Shown: positions 11,500-24,879, counted from the first letter of the stretch. The stretch: DNA of 64,000 bases from Vesta saturnalis (GCA_036346205.1 JARFJB010002415.1:218501-282500), one strand, 5' to 3'. Translations and numbers: made by a program. Notes: generated from the letters alone by a model not told the origin.

Positions 11500-11960
11500 C
11501 ATTTTAGGAGGCAGATCTTTGTTAGTGACTTGTTTTTTTGTCGTTTTGATTTGTTTATTTGTGTATTTGTAAGTATGAATATTTATGTATTTTTTGGAGT
11601 TTGAGTGGTTGTACGTAGAGGCTTTTGTATTTTTAGGTGTCTACTTGTTGGCTAGTTCTTAGTTCCTTGGTTTATTGTGGTGTTGGGAAACTTTTTTGAT
11701 TTGCTTGTTTGTTTATGGGTTGCTTTAGCTAAATAATTGATTTGTTTGTTTCTGTGTTTGGATGTTTACCTGTTTTTGTGTTTGTATTCTGGTTAGTCTG
11801 CTTGTTCACACGTATGTTTTGGTGTTTGCGAGTTAATTACTTTCTTCAGTTTTTTTTTTGTTTGCAAGTTTGGATGTTTGGGCTGTTCGTATGTCTACTT
11901 AATTACTAATTTCTTTGATTTTTGGGGTGTTTTATTAATTGATATTTTGGCTTGAGTGAA
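11500..11960. repeat. T/G-rich low-complexity tract
   Basis: Degenerate TTTG/TTTGTTTG-like repeats with interspersed GTAT, giving a strongly T+G biased strand. Probably an old microsatellite next to the Penelope remnant. No gene. Confidence 0.55.
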
Positions 11961-13019
11961 GTTTCCAAATTAATTGGCAATGCGGACTTGTATAATTTAG
12001 TAAGAATTTGAAATAATATGTTAGTTTACGTTTGGTAAATTGAACGTTATTATTGGGATTTTAAATTACAAAGGTGTATTCTAAAAAGGATCAAACATAT
12101 TACATAATGGGTGAGTGTGTGAGTGGTTGTGTTGCGCGTGTGCGTATCTGCGTGCGCACGTGTGTGGGTATATATTTTGTCGTATGGTTGTTACATAAGC
12201 GACCTTGACCGTGTGAAATTCCAGGAAGTCATTATAAAATATCCTAAGAAATTGTTAAAATGCATTTGAAAAAATGCATGGTGACTGGAATTGACTGTAT
12301 CCTGTATACAAGAGATTAGCTATGTGGTGATTACATACCATTACTTTCTACTTTTTAGGTAAAATATGTAGTCACTAAATAGTCTGAATAGGTGTATTAG
12401 CCCAATAATGTATACATTAGGATAATACTCGTTTTGTCAAATGTTCTTGCACGTTGAACCTCCACTTCTTAATTCTCTTAATTGTTCTACCCTTCTAAAA
12501 TCATTAGGATTTCCATTATTGTAGAGTGTGCTGAACTAACTAGTGATATTCCCCTTGAGTGTATTATGAGATCTGTAACAAATATAATATCCTATAAACG
12601 AGTTAAGATTCAAGATTAAGATTCAACGGTAGTAAATACTAAGTGTTACTAAAATAACAGTTCTAATATTTACAATTAACAATAAGTATTAGTAAGTTGT
12701 TCAGATAATGGTTTAGCACGTGAAACCCCATGCACGCCAACTGGCTGGAAGTTAATCATACTAACCCCTTGTTTTATATAACTTTATGACGTATAGCTTC
12801 CAAAACCTCCATTAACAACTTAATATGTTAATAGAGTAAGCCACAAAACCGTATAAATCCAAATGGTGCATTTATGAGGATGAGGATTTGTATATGAAAA
12901 TCTTTCACTAAGTGGAAATCTGTTATTAAGTGGCGAAGGTTTTAACTGGAGGTACTTATTAAGACTGTAATGTCTGTCTATCCGTCCGTGTGGGAGTATG
13001 CGCAAACAGATGTCTAAAA
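11961..13019. other. No gene seen
   Basis: AT-rich spacer with a short GT/GC-rich patch at 12,110-12,175. A 61-codon frame at 12,820-13,005 has no recognisable motif. Confidence 0.4.
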
Positions 13020-14160
13020 TGCATTGAACGATTTACATCAAATTATGTACACTGGTGTTTCATACATTTTGTTTGGTCACCATTGATGTAATGTCACAGC
13101 GGACCTCAGTTCAAAATATATGGGGTAAAATTTGGGCCCCAATAAATTCCGCTGTACTGATTTTCTTCAAACTGTACATAACCATATGACCATGTAGAAG
13201 TTTACCAGCTATATATTAGACCAAGAAACCTTCAAGATGGATGTTCAAATATCGGAGATACAGAAATTATGTCATTTTACAGATCGGATACTAAATTTGG
13301 GAGTTAAATTTTCATTTCGATTTATGATTTATGAAAAATACTTTATTCATGTACCCATTTTGCTGGGAAAACGACCAAATGCATTATCGGGATGATCAAG
13401 ATCGATATGTAATGATTCTAGTGCATTAGTTGTTATTTTGGGCCAAATATCTAAAAACTATATTTATGAATTAATTTAGTTGAGGGAATTGCCAAACGCA
13501 CTGTTTCGATGAGAAAACAGTATGGTGTTACTGTGTAGGGCATCATTTAGAGGAAAAAATGTCCAAAAACTTCATTTTTTCGTCCTTTCTCTGGATAAAC
13601 GGCGAAACGAATTTCCTCGATGGGCAAATCCGAAACTTTAAGCTTCTAGGGCGCCATCCTTAGGCGTCCAAAGATTACTAAAAAATTTATTTATATACCA
13701 ATTTCATTGGGGAAAAGGCAAATGCATGGCCTCGATAGATAAGAATGTTATGGATTTTAGGCCTTGATTATCATTTAGGGTCAAAGATGCCTAGACGCTA
13801 TATTTATATACCAATTATCTTGGGAAAACCGAGAAACACATTTACTGAATAAACAAAAACGAAATTTTATACTTTTAGGATGTTAGTTATCCTTTATCGG
13901 TCAAAAATGCACCAAAACTTTATTTATACATTAATTTCGTTGGGTGACTGGCTAAGCACATTGCCTGGTTTGGTAAGATTCAAGCATTATGGTTTTACAA
14001 TGTTAACCATCACCTGGGGTCAAACGTATCAAATTATTTATTCACCAATTTCCATGTAAAAAACATCAAACGTATTTTATCGATGGGCAAGAATCAACGT
14101 TTATGGTTTTATGGTGCTGGTCTTCAATTGGGGTCAATCGTGGTTAGAATTAATTACGGT
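13020..14160. repeat. Satellite with ~115-bp unit, locus 1
   Basis: Clear units start at about 13,690, 13,803, 13,921 and 14,037, a spacing of 113-118 bp. Each has TTTATTTATACACCAATTTC, then TTGGGAAAACGG, a CGATGGGCAAGAA block and GGGTCAAA. More diverged units extend left to about 13,250, and the 13,020-13,250 part is less certain. The same unit recurs at 45,480-45,745 and 48,035-48,520. Confidence 0.7.
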
Positions 14161-16419
14161 GTTTTTTGCTCACTACGTTAGTAGATCAAATCAACTGGTC
14201 TTGATTCACTTGTTTGTTCTTTCCTAATCTCTCGAGCACCATTGCCAATCGATATTAGGTTTCATTTGGTAAAAAAAATTGATTTTTCTGGACGGTGCAA
14301 ATATAATTATTTAGAGTGACAGAAAATATTTATTAACCGGTCGAGCAAAATTAAACAAGTTTTAGTTTATTCATATAGTTAACGTGGAGTTGTATAAAGT
14401 AAATTACAAAATATTATTGATGTAATTGGTAAAGCTGTAAAATACCAAACAGAAGTAATGGATGGATGAGAAGGCATGTCAGAGATGTAACTAATACAGG
14501 AGAAATGTAGAAACGGTATTTTACTTAAAATTTATTTCAGGTTTTAATCATTCCTTCTCTGCGATTGTTTTAATATTCATCCATCACTTAATTTAAAATC
14601 AACTTTTTTGTAGAAATTATGCAAGGAGTAGGACTTAATAAAAATTAAAACAGTCATTCCTCTTCGCACTTTAAAACTTGTTGGAAAATTTAAAAAAAGG
14701 TACTTCAAAATCGTGTTTCGTCTCTTCATCGACACTTCAAACCTTTTATTTGTTAACTTAATGTCTTCGGAACATAAATCTATGGTTTCAAATTTCGATT
14801 TAAATTTTCTTTCCTCGCCTATAAATCAGATTATTGTATCGAGTTGGTCAAGAACGAATGTCGTCACATTATGCTTGCAGGCTTTTGCTGCCCTTTGCTT
14901 GGATGCATTCGTTACATATTGGTTGAAGAATAAAATGGAAATTATAAAAAGTGTGAGATGCATTGAGTAGGGGGTTGACTAAAAATGCTTTATACATGAA
15001 GTAAACAGTACATGATTGTTTCATGAAATAGTAAACCCCTCATTCAATCAGGGTTGTCTGTATTTGACAAGCGCCTTGTAGGGGATTGTGATGGCGAGAA
15101 CAATCATTCGATTCGATAAGTTACTCATCTTTTTAATCTTTTCATTTTCTCTTTTACTTTCCTGCCCTCATATTAGGGTGAGTATACTTACATTAATATA
15201 ATCAATTGTTGCAAGATTGAGATTACTTTCTGAAATTTTTAACCATTATATTTCAATACAAAAAATTATAATTTTTAATTAAACGAACTTTAGATGTAAA
15301 AGACTTCTCGCTATTTGTACCGAATTCGTTTTGCTATGGGTTTAAAATTCAAAAGATGAAATCTGCGATCCGCATAATCTAAATGGAATTGAAACCGGTG
15401 TCAATCCGTAACATTATCTCACTTTTCGCCTCCCTTCTCTTTGTGTTGTTAAAAAAAGTTTTTGGCGTTGTGCAGTGACGGATTACTATAGGGCTTAATG
15501 TCAACATCATGATTCAAATTACAGTTCGGGTTAACCGACGAACAAGACTTTGTTACAATGTCATTCTGATTTTCCCAACCCCTATGGAATAACTTTTTGT
15601 AAGTAAACAATTACTTCAATAACGCTATACTATAATAAATGCAACTGTTTTAAGTCAGTTAAAAGGGACAAAAATGAGAGATATCACATAAGATAAAAAA
15701 CGTTGGCTGAACACTTATAAAATAAGCAAGGCCTTCAAATCTGTTCACCCTCTTCATGTCAACTGCAACTAAAGTGGCTGCTTTTTGTAATCATTAAGAT
15801 TAATCAATGTTTCATTAGAAGTGCGCTTAGGTTGATATTATTCTTTTGAACATTTAATTAGTTAATTAGTTAATTGGCATCGCATGGTGGCTGTAAAGGC
15901 ATTTTTTGGACTCACGCAAAGTATGAGAAAAATTTCTTATATTGAAGAGTAAGAATTTTCGAAACAGAAGTGGATCGGTTTTCTAAATTAGATTTTTTTA
16001 CCGTACAATGCAGTTAAGAAATTATAGGAAAATCAATTGTTAAAAAACATTTTCCTATGCGTCAATTTTTGTTAATTTTCTAGTGATATTAATGGCTAAT
16101 GTTGTAAAGATTCCAAAATTCTTACAAAGATCCGTAATTTAATTATTCAATTATCCGTTTAAAAATATTCCTGTTCAGAAAATAATTAATTATTTCCCCT
16201 TCTTCTATAGTTAAGAAATCGTTATAGATTTCGACGCAACACCCCACCAACGCACCACCTCCAAGATCTCACCCAATCACGTTAGATCGCGTACTATATA
16301 CCCATTCCGACTAAGAACATCTGCTCCTTTCGGATGCTCGAGCAGGCCTCAAGCGACCTCGGTCATCGAAAGTACCAACATTCGGATACATTACATACAT
16401 ACATACATTACATAAATGA
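14161..16419. other. No gene seen
   Basis: AT-rich DNA. An open frame of 85 codons at 14,713-14,970 has a hydrophobic C-terminal stretch but no family signature, splice support or repeat copy, so it is not called. There is a short ACATACATACAT run at 16,385-16,410. Confidence 0.4.
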
Positions 16420-18610
16420 TTTCGGAACCCCCCAGAATCCCTGACAACCCTAACTATACTCCACATCCCCTGGACATATCCCTTACAACTAGCCGACTGG
16501 TCTATAAAACAAGAGTCCTTTCCCCACTTGGTCAATAAGACCACTGCCTAATGCAAATAACTTTCTCTGTACCCAATCCCACTGTTGCTCGAAAAATAGA
16601 TAGAACTATGTGGTGTTTTAAATCAACTAACTGGAGCGAACTTCGAGATTTTTTTGCAACCTTCCCCTAGCGTGAGTATTGCTTTAAATGGTCCTCCTCT
16701 TCAAACATTGCTCCTTCAATCTTTGATTTTGATGGGTATGGAGTTATACATTCCCAAAAAAACATTATCGCGTAGAACATGCCCGTTCCCAACCATGGTT
16801 TAATAGGGATTGCACTGATGTATTATCGCAAAATCATAAACTCTATACCAGATGGAAATCAAGTAAATCTGCTGAAAATCACGCCGACCTTATTGTTGCA
16901 AGGAATCTTTGCTAAAGCATCATCACCAAGGCCAAAAAGATGTTCGAAGAACGTAACTGCAAACAATTAGTCTCATGTCCTTTGGGCAGTCGTAAATTTT
17001 GGTCACTAGCTAAAGCCATCATTAAAAACTATAGTGCAGGTTCCTTTCCTCCCATGACGTCTCGTGACGGAGCTGTAGTAGCTGATCCTGCTGACAAAGC
17101 CAACGTTTTTGTCGATTACTTTACATCAAATGCATGTCTCCATGATTCTGGTAAAATTGTACCGTCGCCTAAATCTACCCCATACGCTATGAAACCAATC
17201 TACTGTCCCAGAATCAATTATCAATAAACTTAAACAAGGCGACTGGCCCTGATGGTATTCTAGCTATCGTCCTTAAAAAATGCTACCCTGAGCTAGTACC
17301 TGTACTGTCCAAACTATGTTCGATCTTCATGCCTTCTGGAGAGTTTCTCTCATCGTGGAAGTTTCCAAATCTCCAACCTATTCTTAAAAAGTGCGATAAA
17401 ACGGAACCTTCAAACTATCGACCAATAGCTGTCACTTACATTCTATCGAAAATCATGGAAAAAGCCATCAACCACCAACTACCGTCCTTCAGTCAGGTTT
17501 GGTACAAGTGCCTACTTACCAAGCTCACCTCGTTCAGCTTATCTGATAGGCTCATCAATTGGATCTCCAGGCAAACGGCATATACGTGTTGTCGTCGATG
17601 GCTTCTTTTCGAAAGAAACTGTTATTAACGCGGGCGGAACCGAAGGATCAGTGATAGCTCGCACACCTTTCCTGCATTACATAAATGACCTCATTTCTTC
17701 AACCACTAACCCAATCCATTGCTTTGCAGACAGCACTCTACATTGTAGTTCTCAGTTTTCCCACAACAATAATTCTGGTCAGGACGTTAAAGTGAAAATG
17801 GCAGCCTCAATCAACAGTGACTTATCGTTGAATGGGGAAGAAATAATCTACTCACCTTCAACGCCGACAAAACCCAGTGCTGCCTTGTGTCCGCTAAGAA
17901 AGACCGATCATTTTCTGCTGTAAATATGAATGGCCAAGATCTCAAGTTTTCAAATTCTATTTCTATGTTAGGGATGTCCGTATCATCGAACCTTTCATCG
18001 GTTGACCACCTTCTGTCAGCCAGCAAAACAGCTGCCCGTAAACTGGGCTTTCCATACAGACCTAAACAGTGCTTCACACCGAAACAACTCATTTTACTGC
18101 ATAAGGCTCAAATTCGACCTGGAATACAATTCCCCCCTCTGGGTCAGTGCTTCCCAATAAGCCCTTGATACGGTAAACCGTATACAAAAAAGACCTATAA
18201 GAATTATAGATGACCCGTCTCTAACTTTTGACCTACAGCCTCTTGAGCACAGAAAAATGGTTTCGGTTTTTTCCTTGTTCTATGGCTATTACAATGGCAA
18301 GTGTGCCGAAATACACTCATTAATACCTTCGGAGGCCATTTTCACGAGGAACGTTTGGTTTGCTAATTCACACCATAATTACTCACTCAACATTTCATCT
18401 TGTCACACTAAACGCGCGTAATCTACATTTCTCCACACGGCGACCAAATTGTGCAGTGTTTGCCTCCAAATTTTGATTGCAGAAAATTCAAGGCCATTTG
18501 TAAATATTTCTCGGCAACTTAACAATATCCCTAACCCCCTCTCAGTGTTCCTGAGTGCTTTAGCACGTTAGGCACATCTTAGCCTCTTCAGGAATACTAT
18601 CACTAAAAAA
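16420..18610 (+). pseudogene. LINE (CR1/Jockey group) copy 1, 5'-truncated
   Basis: Begins inside the endonuclease region (PRIPDNPN-like at about 16,430) and continues through the linker into the reverse transcriptase: LGSRKFWSLAKAI at about 16,990, a damaged TGPDGI block near 17,240, SNYRPIAVTYILSKIMEKAI at about 17,410, and then a deletion that removes the first catalytic motif. HYINDL follows at about 17,680, and a catalytic box reduced to CFADS by loss of one Asp codon. The 3' part contains AARKLGFPYRPKQCFTP. Frameshifts and stops are frequent. The 3' end, near 18,600, is followed by an A-rich run. It matches the copy at 45,750-48,030 closely in order and wording. Confidence 0.75.
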
Positions 18611-20300
18611 AATAAATATTCATTCTGTTACGATGCCTTCAACCAAACCAACCACCACCAAGAGACGACGACGCGGCCTCCGACCTTGGTGCACGGAACG
18701 TTACTGCCAGAAGGGCTCCGAAAACCTACCCAAAATATACCTGTCGTACCATCCCGTCACGTTCAGCCCTTACCGGAACCAACCATCACCGTCTCTCGGT
18801 TCCGAACCAATCCCCGATGGAAAGTTTGTTAAGATCTGGTAGTTGTAATAAATTATTCGACGAACCACACCCTTTCTCTGATTAAGCTATCGCCGGACAA
18901 AGCAAATAGTTAATAAAATAATAATATAAGTAGGCCCATGTAAGAGCAGTTTACAATGTGCTGGAAATAAATCGGTTGGTTATTACAACGACTATGAAAT
19001 GACGTTTTTCTGATGGGTGAGTTTTTTAACTTGAAATTTTAGATATTTAGAGAAAAAAGCGTCGTACGCTTTCGAATTACTATTTCGAAATAAAAGGTTT
19101 AGTACTTTTGGGCTATAATCGCTTATATTTTAATCTAAACTTATTGTGTCTACAGTTATTGTAGTTAGTAAATGATAATAACACATTCAAAAAACGGCAC
19201 ATTTTACTTGGAGAAATTTGAAACTTCAGCTATATAAAATGTACCTAAAAAGCCATTAGTTAGGCATTAATATGTAGATGATACTTATTATTTGCAGACA
19301 TAGAGAAAAAGCATTACATGCATATTTAGATTTTATAAATAGTAAGTATTCATGCAAGCAATCAGTTTATTATGGAGAACGAAATTAATAAAAATTTATT
19401 GTTTTTACACATACTAATATTATAACAAATATAAAAATTATTCTACTTCCTCTCGAAAGCCAACTTAAACCAAGAGAAGTTTTTACTTGTGAACTACTGT
19501 CGAGAACTTCATTTCTTGTCGATACGATAAGACAATACCCCAGATAAGATAACCCAATATCCAGCACTGTTCAATACGGTAAAGGTAAACGTAACGTGGC
19601 AATTAAACCGGGCGTAACTAACATCATACGTAACTAAACGCAGGCGCAACATTGCCTCTTTCCATATTTAATGACACAAAAACAATAGGTATGTCAAATT
19701 CAAGGTTTCATTCAAGATAACAAAATTGCATTATCATGCAGATATTTTTATCTCGTGACGTCATTCGACCACACTTAACACAAGGGAGGGTTTTCCGTAT
19801 TAAATATAATAAAGTAATACAAAAATGTAATTAAAAGCAGTTGCATACCTTATACAGGGAGGTCAACTTAATATACATGTACATTGCAAGGTAGGCGGAA
19901 CGGAAATGAACTCTGGTTCGCCTTGCGCATAAAACAAAATTGATTTGGCTAATTGCCTAAATACACCCAAATAAATAAATATGTTGACAAATAAGAACAC
20001 AAATTCAAAAACTTTCATTAAGGTATCGATAGTCAAAAACTAGCACGTTACACATGCCACTAAGTCACAAAAAGAACAATAAAAAAAATGAATAAGACCC
20101 GGAGGAATTCTAAACTACGCGACAAGTTGTCTAAGGAGTGATGACCCAAACCGTGTTACTATCACCCAAACATACAACAACCTTACTACATTTGCTGCCA
20201 CATGCTCACTCACACTCAAACTGTAACAATACTAACCAGACAGGAGTAACTAACTATAACAGAAAATGTATACTAATCCTACCTAACTATAACAAACCAA
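18611..20300. other. Unclassified spacer with a GC-rich patch
   Basis: 18,633-18,842 is unusually GC-rich, with an Arg/Pro/Thr-rich open frame that I cannot relate to any family. It could be an element end or untranslated region. The rest is AT-rich without recognised features. 20,100-20,300 may be the 3' non-coding tail of the Gypsy remnant that follows. Confidence 0.35.
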
Positions 20301-20305
20301 TTTGC

Positions 20306-21270
20306 CTATGTATAAACGTACTGAAAATTCAAAAAATTGGGTTTCAAATATTTGACATGGAACTGGCCAATATTCTTTCCATTCAAATCTTGGAGTTCAT
20401 AAACGAGAGGAGTTAGTTTCTGAATAACCTTACAAGCAACATATTTCGGAGAAAATCTCTTACAATACTGGTTACCCGCATCAGATAGGGTAAAATTTCG
20501 CTTCCATACCATATCACTAAGATTAAAAGTTAATGGACGCTTACGCAAATTGTATTGCTTTTCATTACGTAGATATGCTGTATGTAATCTTTCCTTGACT
20601 TCATCATATAGTTCGGGAAGAAAGGCATTTTCTTTGGACCAAAGGAAACGCTTTGCTAACTGTACATTATTTAAGGCTTCGGGAGTACCATAAAAATCTC
20701 TGGACGTGACGACCAAACATTGAAATCGCTGGGAGTGGGGGAGGGCTTGGGTAACTTTATGACGAGCCATACGAATGGCTTGGGCAATGTCGAAAATATG
20801 ATCATGCGATTCACGATGGTTGTCTTTAATGTACGAGGAAATGGCAGTGCCAAAGACTATTAACTCCTTCGGTAGGGTTAACTTGGGGGTGGTACTTAGC
20901 ATTATACGACAAATTCTGTACCTTCAAAGATTTCAGAAATGTATCAAATTCTTTGGAGATAAATTGCCATCCATTACTGAACAAAACTGTTTGAGGGACA
21001 CCAAAATTGAGAACATTTGTTCTTTTAAAAAACGTTTAATTGGTTTCGTAGTAGCCTTACGCAAAAGTTGGACTAAAGGAATTTCGTAAAGTAACCGGTA
21101 ATAACAAATAAAAATGTATTTTTACTTCGAGGGAATGAACGCATAATATCCATTCTAACCATTTGCATGCTGCTCTTGTTAAATTTTCAGCTTTCTGAGC
21201 ACCACAAGTACTACAAGACTTAATATATTTACTAACAGATAACTTTATATAGTTTTCGAAACATCAAATT
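20306..21270 (-). pseudogene. Gypsy-type LTR retrotransposon integrase fragment
   Basis: Reading the minus strand downward from about 21,230: a CSTCGAQKAE remnant of the zinc-binding N domain, a degraded catalytic core ending in FISKEFDTFLKSL and SYNAKYHPQVNPTE at about 20,900-20,970, then IGTAISSYI. 20,902-20,306 gives the C-terminal domain: RHKVTQ, YNLRKRPLTFNLSDMVWKRN, FSPKYVACKVIQ and an HVKYLKP end. This order is the integrase of Gypsy/Metaviridae-type elements. Several frameshifts and stops are present. No intact gag, protease, RT or LTR was identified around it. Confidence 0.7.
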
Positions 21271-21759
21271 TGTAGCCGTAGAACCATCATGACATTCTTT
21301 TAATACAAATCTCTTAATTCCAAAAAAAGAACTTAGCGTTTTTACGTTCTTCGTTTCGGCATCGTGATCTTCGCCGCTTCGAAGTTAGATCACTACTTGC
21401 ATACACATAATACGAAGACGCGGTCATCAGTAGAGGAGCCACAGCCTAGCAGCAAGCAGGAGCCGCCGGAATACAGCAGGAGCGAAGAACAACATGAAGA
21501 AACATCCAGGATACCGCCACCGCCAACTACAGGATCGACGTCGGGTAAAGCAATAGCTATCAGTTTAATAAAAATATCGTTTTAATTAATTTTAATTTAT
21601 TGTTTTATTTTAACACTTGTTTTTATCCTTTTCCTATTTGGGTCTCTGATTTCCAAGCCTTTATTCCACGGGGTGTGAGGCACCTCGGCAGAGACCCGGC
21701 CTTTCTTTAAAACAATTTATTTCTTTACTCCTTTTGGAAAACCTTACTAACACAACCGC

Positions 21760-22905
21760 GATGGTTAAGAACGGTCGCCACCGTGCTACCGCAACGGTTG
21801 TATCCCAATCCCCGTCCACCTACACCTACACTCATAACACACGCATGCGCACACCCCCTCGCCACGCCACCACCATCCTCACATACACGCTACCCATCAA
21901 ACGCCTCGTTCATTTCTACCTCATCCACACACTCCTACATCTCAACGTGCCCCACCGCCTCCCCACAAAACCACACAACCCCCCCCCCCCCCACACACAC
22001 ACAAACCCGCACACTCACACAAACCCGCACAAGCACACAAACTCGCCCTCTTTCCCACACCTGCCCAGCCACCTGTACCTGCCGTGATTTCTACACCCGC
22101 CTCCCCTAATCCTAATCCCACACGCTCTCAATCCTCGAGGTACTGCATCCGCAATATCCCGAAATCCGTATCCACAAAGAAATCCCTATTCACATCCCTT
22201 AAACCACCAAACCTTCCCTGGTTAAACTTAACGTTTAACTATAACGACACCTGTCTCCTAGAGACCTCCTCTCCCTTGCCGGATGGTACACAGGCGGCAC
22301 CATTTCGGTGATCCCACCGTCACCCTTACCCAACTATCCGGTCCCCGTCCTTACAACACCACTCCTAGATCGCCCACCTTTTCCTGCGTGATTCGTCACG
22401 TAGATAAGGACATCCAAGAATCTGAGATCCTCGGTGCGATCGGTTTTACAAACGCGAGGAAGGCCGTTCGCATCACCGCTACGGCGATCAACACCCCCAC
22501 ATCCCTTATCCGTGTCATTATCTCTTCCCAAACCACCCTCGAGTACCTCCTCGCACGCGGTGTCATGTTCGGGCGACACCACAGTTGCGAACCCTCCCTT
22601 ATCCTTCAAGCTCTCCCTAAGTATTTCTCCATTTGCACGCAGGTAGCGCATACCGCTAAGGAGTGTAACAACCGATCTATCTGATGTCCCAACTGTGGCG
22701 AAAGCCACAGATCCTCCTGTAAATCCACGTATAACCCAAGGTGTAACAACTGCGGGGAAGCTCACCCTACCTTATCCTTCAAGTGCGAGAAGCGGCGGGA
22801 ACCTCCCAGTTCTCCGTCGAAGATGGCTTCCATCGAACCTATCCTGTCTTCCGAAGAGTCCGACTCGGAAGACACAGCCTACCTTAAACCTTCTCCCGAC
22901 ACCTA
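21760..22905 (+). pseudogene. Jockey-type ORF1 (gag-like) with CCHC zinc knuckles
   Basis: A Pro/Thr/His-rich N-terminal part, partly a CACA-type simple repeat at 21,990-22,040, is followed by RYCIRNIPKS at about 22,140 and FSCVIRHVDKDIQESEIL at about 22,380. Zinc-knuckle remnants lie at 22,630-22,790: ICTQVAHTAKEC, CPNCGESHRSSC and CNNCGEAHPTLSFKC. Three consecutive knuckles after this RNA-binding region are typical of Jockey-clade ORF1, which packages the element RNA. At least two frame changes and a TGA at 22,682-22,684 interrupt it. Confidence 0.7.
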
Positions 22906-23104
22906 ATCCCTATCCATCAAAGATTCCCTTCAATTCCTCACCCACTCCCTCTTCCAGATGTTCCCCGACCGCCGAGATAGGGTTTTCCGCACCCTAGACT
23001 CGCTATCCCGAAACTTCTTCCAACAGTAGGATCAACATCTGCGTATCCGGTACGCGGATGAAGGTCACCGTAATTCGCCAACCCAATCCTTAACTCCTTC
23101 CACA

Positions 23105-23838
23105 ATGGATATCCTAGCAGTGACAGTTAATGCCAGGGGCGTTCGTCGGAAACGCCCCTTACTTAAACACTTTTTACAAACACACAATATACACATCCTT
23201 TCCACAACGGAAAAAAACCCACACCCAGATGCACACTTAACTTCAACACATTTCACACCTATGTAAACAATAGTCAGCACGGAACCGCCCTCTTAATTAA
23301 AAATTGCTTCCCATCCACTCCTTTTCAACTTCCTGCGCACCTACAGCATCTGGAATGCGTTGGTGCGACGGTGCACTTTCCCATTCCTATAGTATTTATT
23401 TCATACTACAACCCGCCCGGCCACAACACCCTATCTTACGACTTTTTAATCTACGCCTCTAGCCTCCTTAATGCAGTCATTCTAGGTGATTTCAATGCCC
23501 GCCACATCCATTTCGGTGACACCGCAACTAATGGTAACGGTAACAGGCTATCCTCGGCTCTGTTGCAGTTGCCGCTCTTGCGAATCGCCAACACACAGCC
23601 AACATATTTCGAGCATTTAGGTGCCTCAATAGTAGATCATATCATAGTTTCCGAATCCATAGCTCACTATTTAGATCGTGAGTGCTTTCTAGACACCACG
23701 ATCACATCAGATCATATACCCCTATTGGTCAAAACTTCATGTCCAGCTCCTCAATACAGTCATTAAAGATTTTTCAAATGCAGACTGAAATGTCTTCTCC
23801 GAACACATCTCCGACAACCTTCCTACACCAGTAGTAGT
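23105..23838 (+). pseudogene. Jockey-type ORF2, endonuclease domain only
   Basis: ATG at 23,105 begins MDILAVTVNARGVRRKRPLL, followed by a stop near 23,263. From 23,371 the AP endonuclease continues with VILGDFNARHIHFGD at about 23,480, an IVDHIIVSES block and TSDHIPLLV at about 23,705. These carry the Asn/Asp/His active-site positions of LINE endonucleases. Reading breaks at 23,763 and the sequence ends at the Polinton junction, so no reverse transcriptase is present. Confidence 0.7.
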
Positions 23839-23841
23839 AAT

Positions 23842-23961
23842 ATGGAATCTCTAACACCTTTCGATAATGGAATCGTTGTATATGGTTTTATTCTCCATGA
23901 TGCAATTGTACAGTACAGTCCACTCACCGGAGAAGTGAAAAAATTACAATTATTATTGTAA
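23842..23961 (+). pseudogene. 3' tip of Polinton capsid-like gene
   Basis: A 39-codon frame ending in TAA with an ILHDAIVQYSPLTGEVKK core. This matches the C-terminal end I know for the insect Polinton capsid-like family, whose other parts are found at 29,527-30,200 and 52,880-53,960 in this window. The internal ATG is probably not a start; the upstream part was lost at the LINE junction. Its place just before the ATPase fits the usual gene order. Confidence 0.55.
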
Positions 23962-24025
23962 TATAGTCTAATATATAAATAAAGATGTTGTAATTATTCG
24001 TTTAGTTTTATTTCATCCATCAAAG

Positions 24026-24709
24026 ATGAAAGTAGTTGCTCAGAAACAAAAACTCCCGATTCAAAATCATGACGTTGACGAAAAGTCTATTACTTCAAAA
24101 CATGGTGATTTACTTCCTAGTAGTATACGTGGTATTATATGCGGCCCCTCCAATTGCGGTAAAACAAACGCAATGATCAGTCTGCTTACGGAAAAAAATG
24201 GTTTGAAATTTAAACATGTATACGTATACTCTAAGTCATTGAATCAAAACAAGTACAAACTTTTACAGGAAATCTTACTTCCAATGAAGGACATAGGTTA
24301 CTTTACCTTCAGTGACAATCAAGATGTGATTGAGCCTAATTGTGCAAAATCAAACTCTATTTTTATCTTCGATGATATCGCTTGTGAAAAGCAAAATAAC
24401 ATAAGGGCATATTTTTGTATGGGTAGGCATAACGATATTGACTGTTTCTATTTGGGTCAAACTTACAGTAAAATTCCAAAGCAATTAATTCGTGATAATG
24501 CGAATCTAATTATATTATTTGAGCAAGATGAATTAAACTTAAAACATGCGTATGAGGATCATATAAGTCCCACCATAAGCATGAAATTGTTTCAGGACAT
24601 GTGTTCAAAGTGCTGGGTAGATCCGTTTGGTTTGATGGTCATAAACAAGGATGCTGAAGTTAATAATGGTCGCTATAGGAAAAGATTTGATGAATATATA
24701 ATACCTTAA
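24026..24709 (+). CDS. Polinton genome-packaging ATPase
   Basis: An uninterrupted 227-codon frame with ATG at 24,026. Walker A is GPSNCGKTNA at residues 39-48. Walker B is SIFIFDDIA at residues 111-119. A downstream LGQTYSKIPKQLIRDNANL region resembles the sensor segment of FtsK/HerA-type viral packaging ATPases. In Polintons this protein is expected to drive DNA into capsids. The length is near the family norm and no defects are visible, which contrasts with the decay around it. It is followed by a duplicated promoter-like block. The call is firm as to family; activity is unknown. Confidence 0.85.
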   Translation: MKVVAQKQKLPIQNHDVDEKSITSKHGDLLPSSIRGIICGPSNCGKTNAMISLLTEKNGLKFKHVYVYSKSLNQNKYKLLQEILLPMKDIGYFTFSDNQDVIEPNCAKSNSIFIFDDIACEKQNNIRAYFCMGRHNDIDCFYLGQTYSKIPKQLIRDNANLIILFEQDELNLKHAYEDHISPTISMKLFQDMCSKCWVDPFGLMVINKDAEVNNGRYRKRFDEYIIP

Positions 24710-24835
24710 ACTGCTTTCAGTAGTAGTAACTGATCTATTTAGGTATTAACAGCTATCTGTTTAGTACAAACAACTACCTGTTCATGGTAAACGGGTACCT
24801 GTTCATTAAATCCGTTTTGCTATATAAGGCGATAT

Positions 24836-24879
<44 letters not shown>

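Larger units (their letters stand above)
21360..23838 (+). mobile_element. Jockey-type LINE, 5' region to endonuclease, truncated
   Basis: A GC-rich stretch unlike its neighbours. It starts with a possible 5' untranslated region at 21,360-21,730, then ORF1 with zinc knuckles and the ORF2 endonuclease. It stops abruptly at about 23,838, where Polinton sequence begins. ORF2 has lost its reverse transcriptase, so the Polinton segment replaced or inserted into the element. Assignment of 21,360-21,730 to this element is less certain than the rest. Confidence 0.65.

Noticed and set aside
14713..14970. 85-codon plus-strand frame with a hydrophobic end
   Set aside because: No motif, no second copy in the window, no splice or promoter support; such lengths occur by chance in AT-rich DNA.
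18633..18842. Arg/Pro-rich frame as a real gene
   Set aside because: GC-rich patch at a LINE end with no start context or family match; kept only as an unclassified spacer.
21990..22045. CACACA run taken as a separate microsatellite
   Set aside because: Short and inside the LINE ORF1 region; mentioned there.
22334..22765. 143-codon minus-strand frame
   Set aside because: Antisense shadow of the Jockey-type ORF1.
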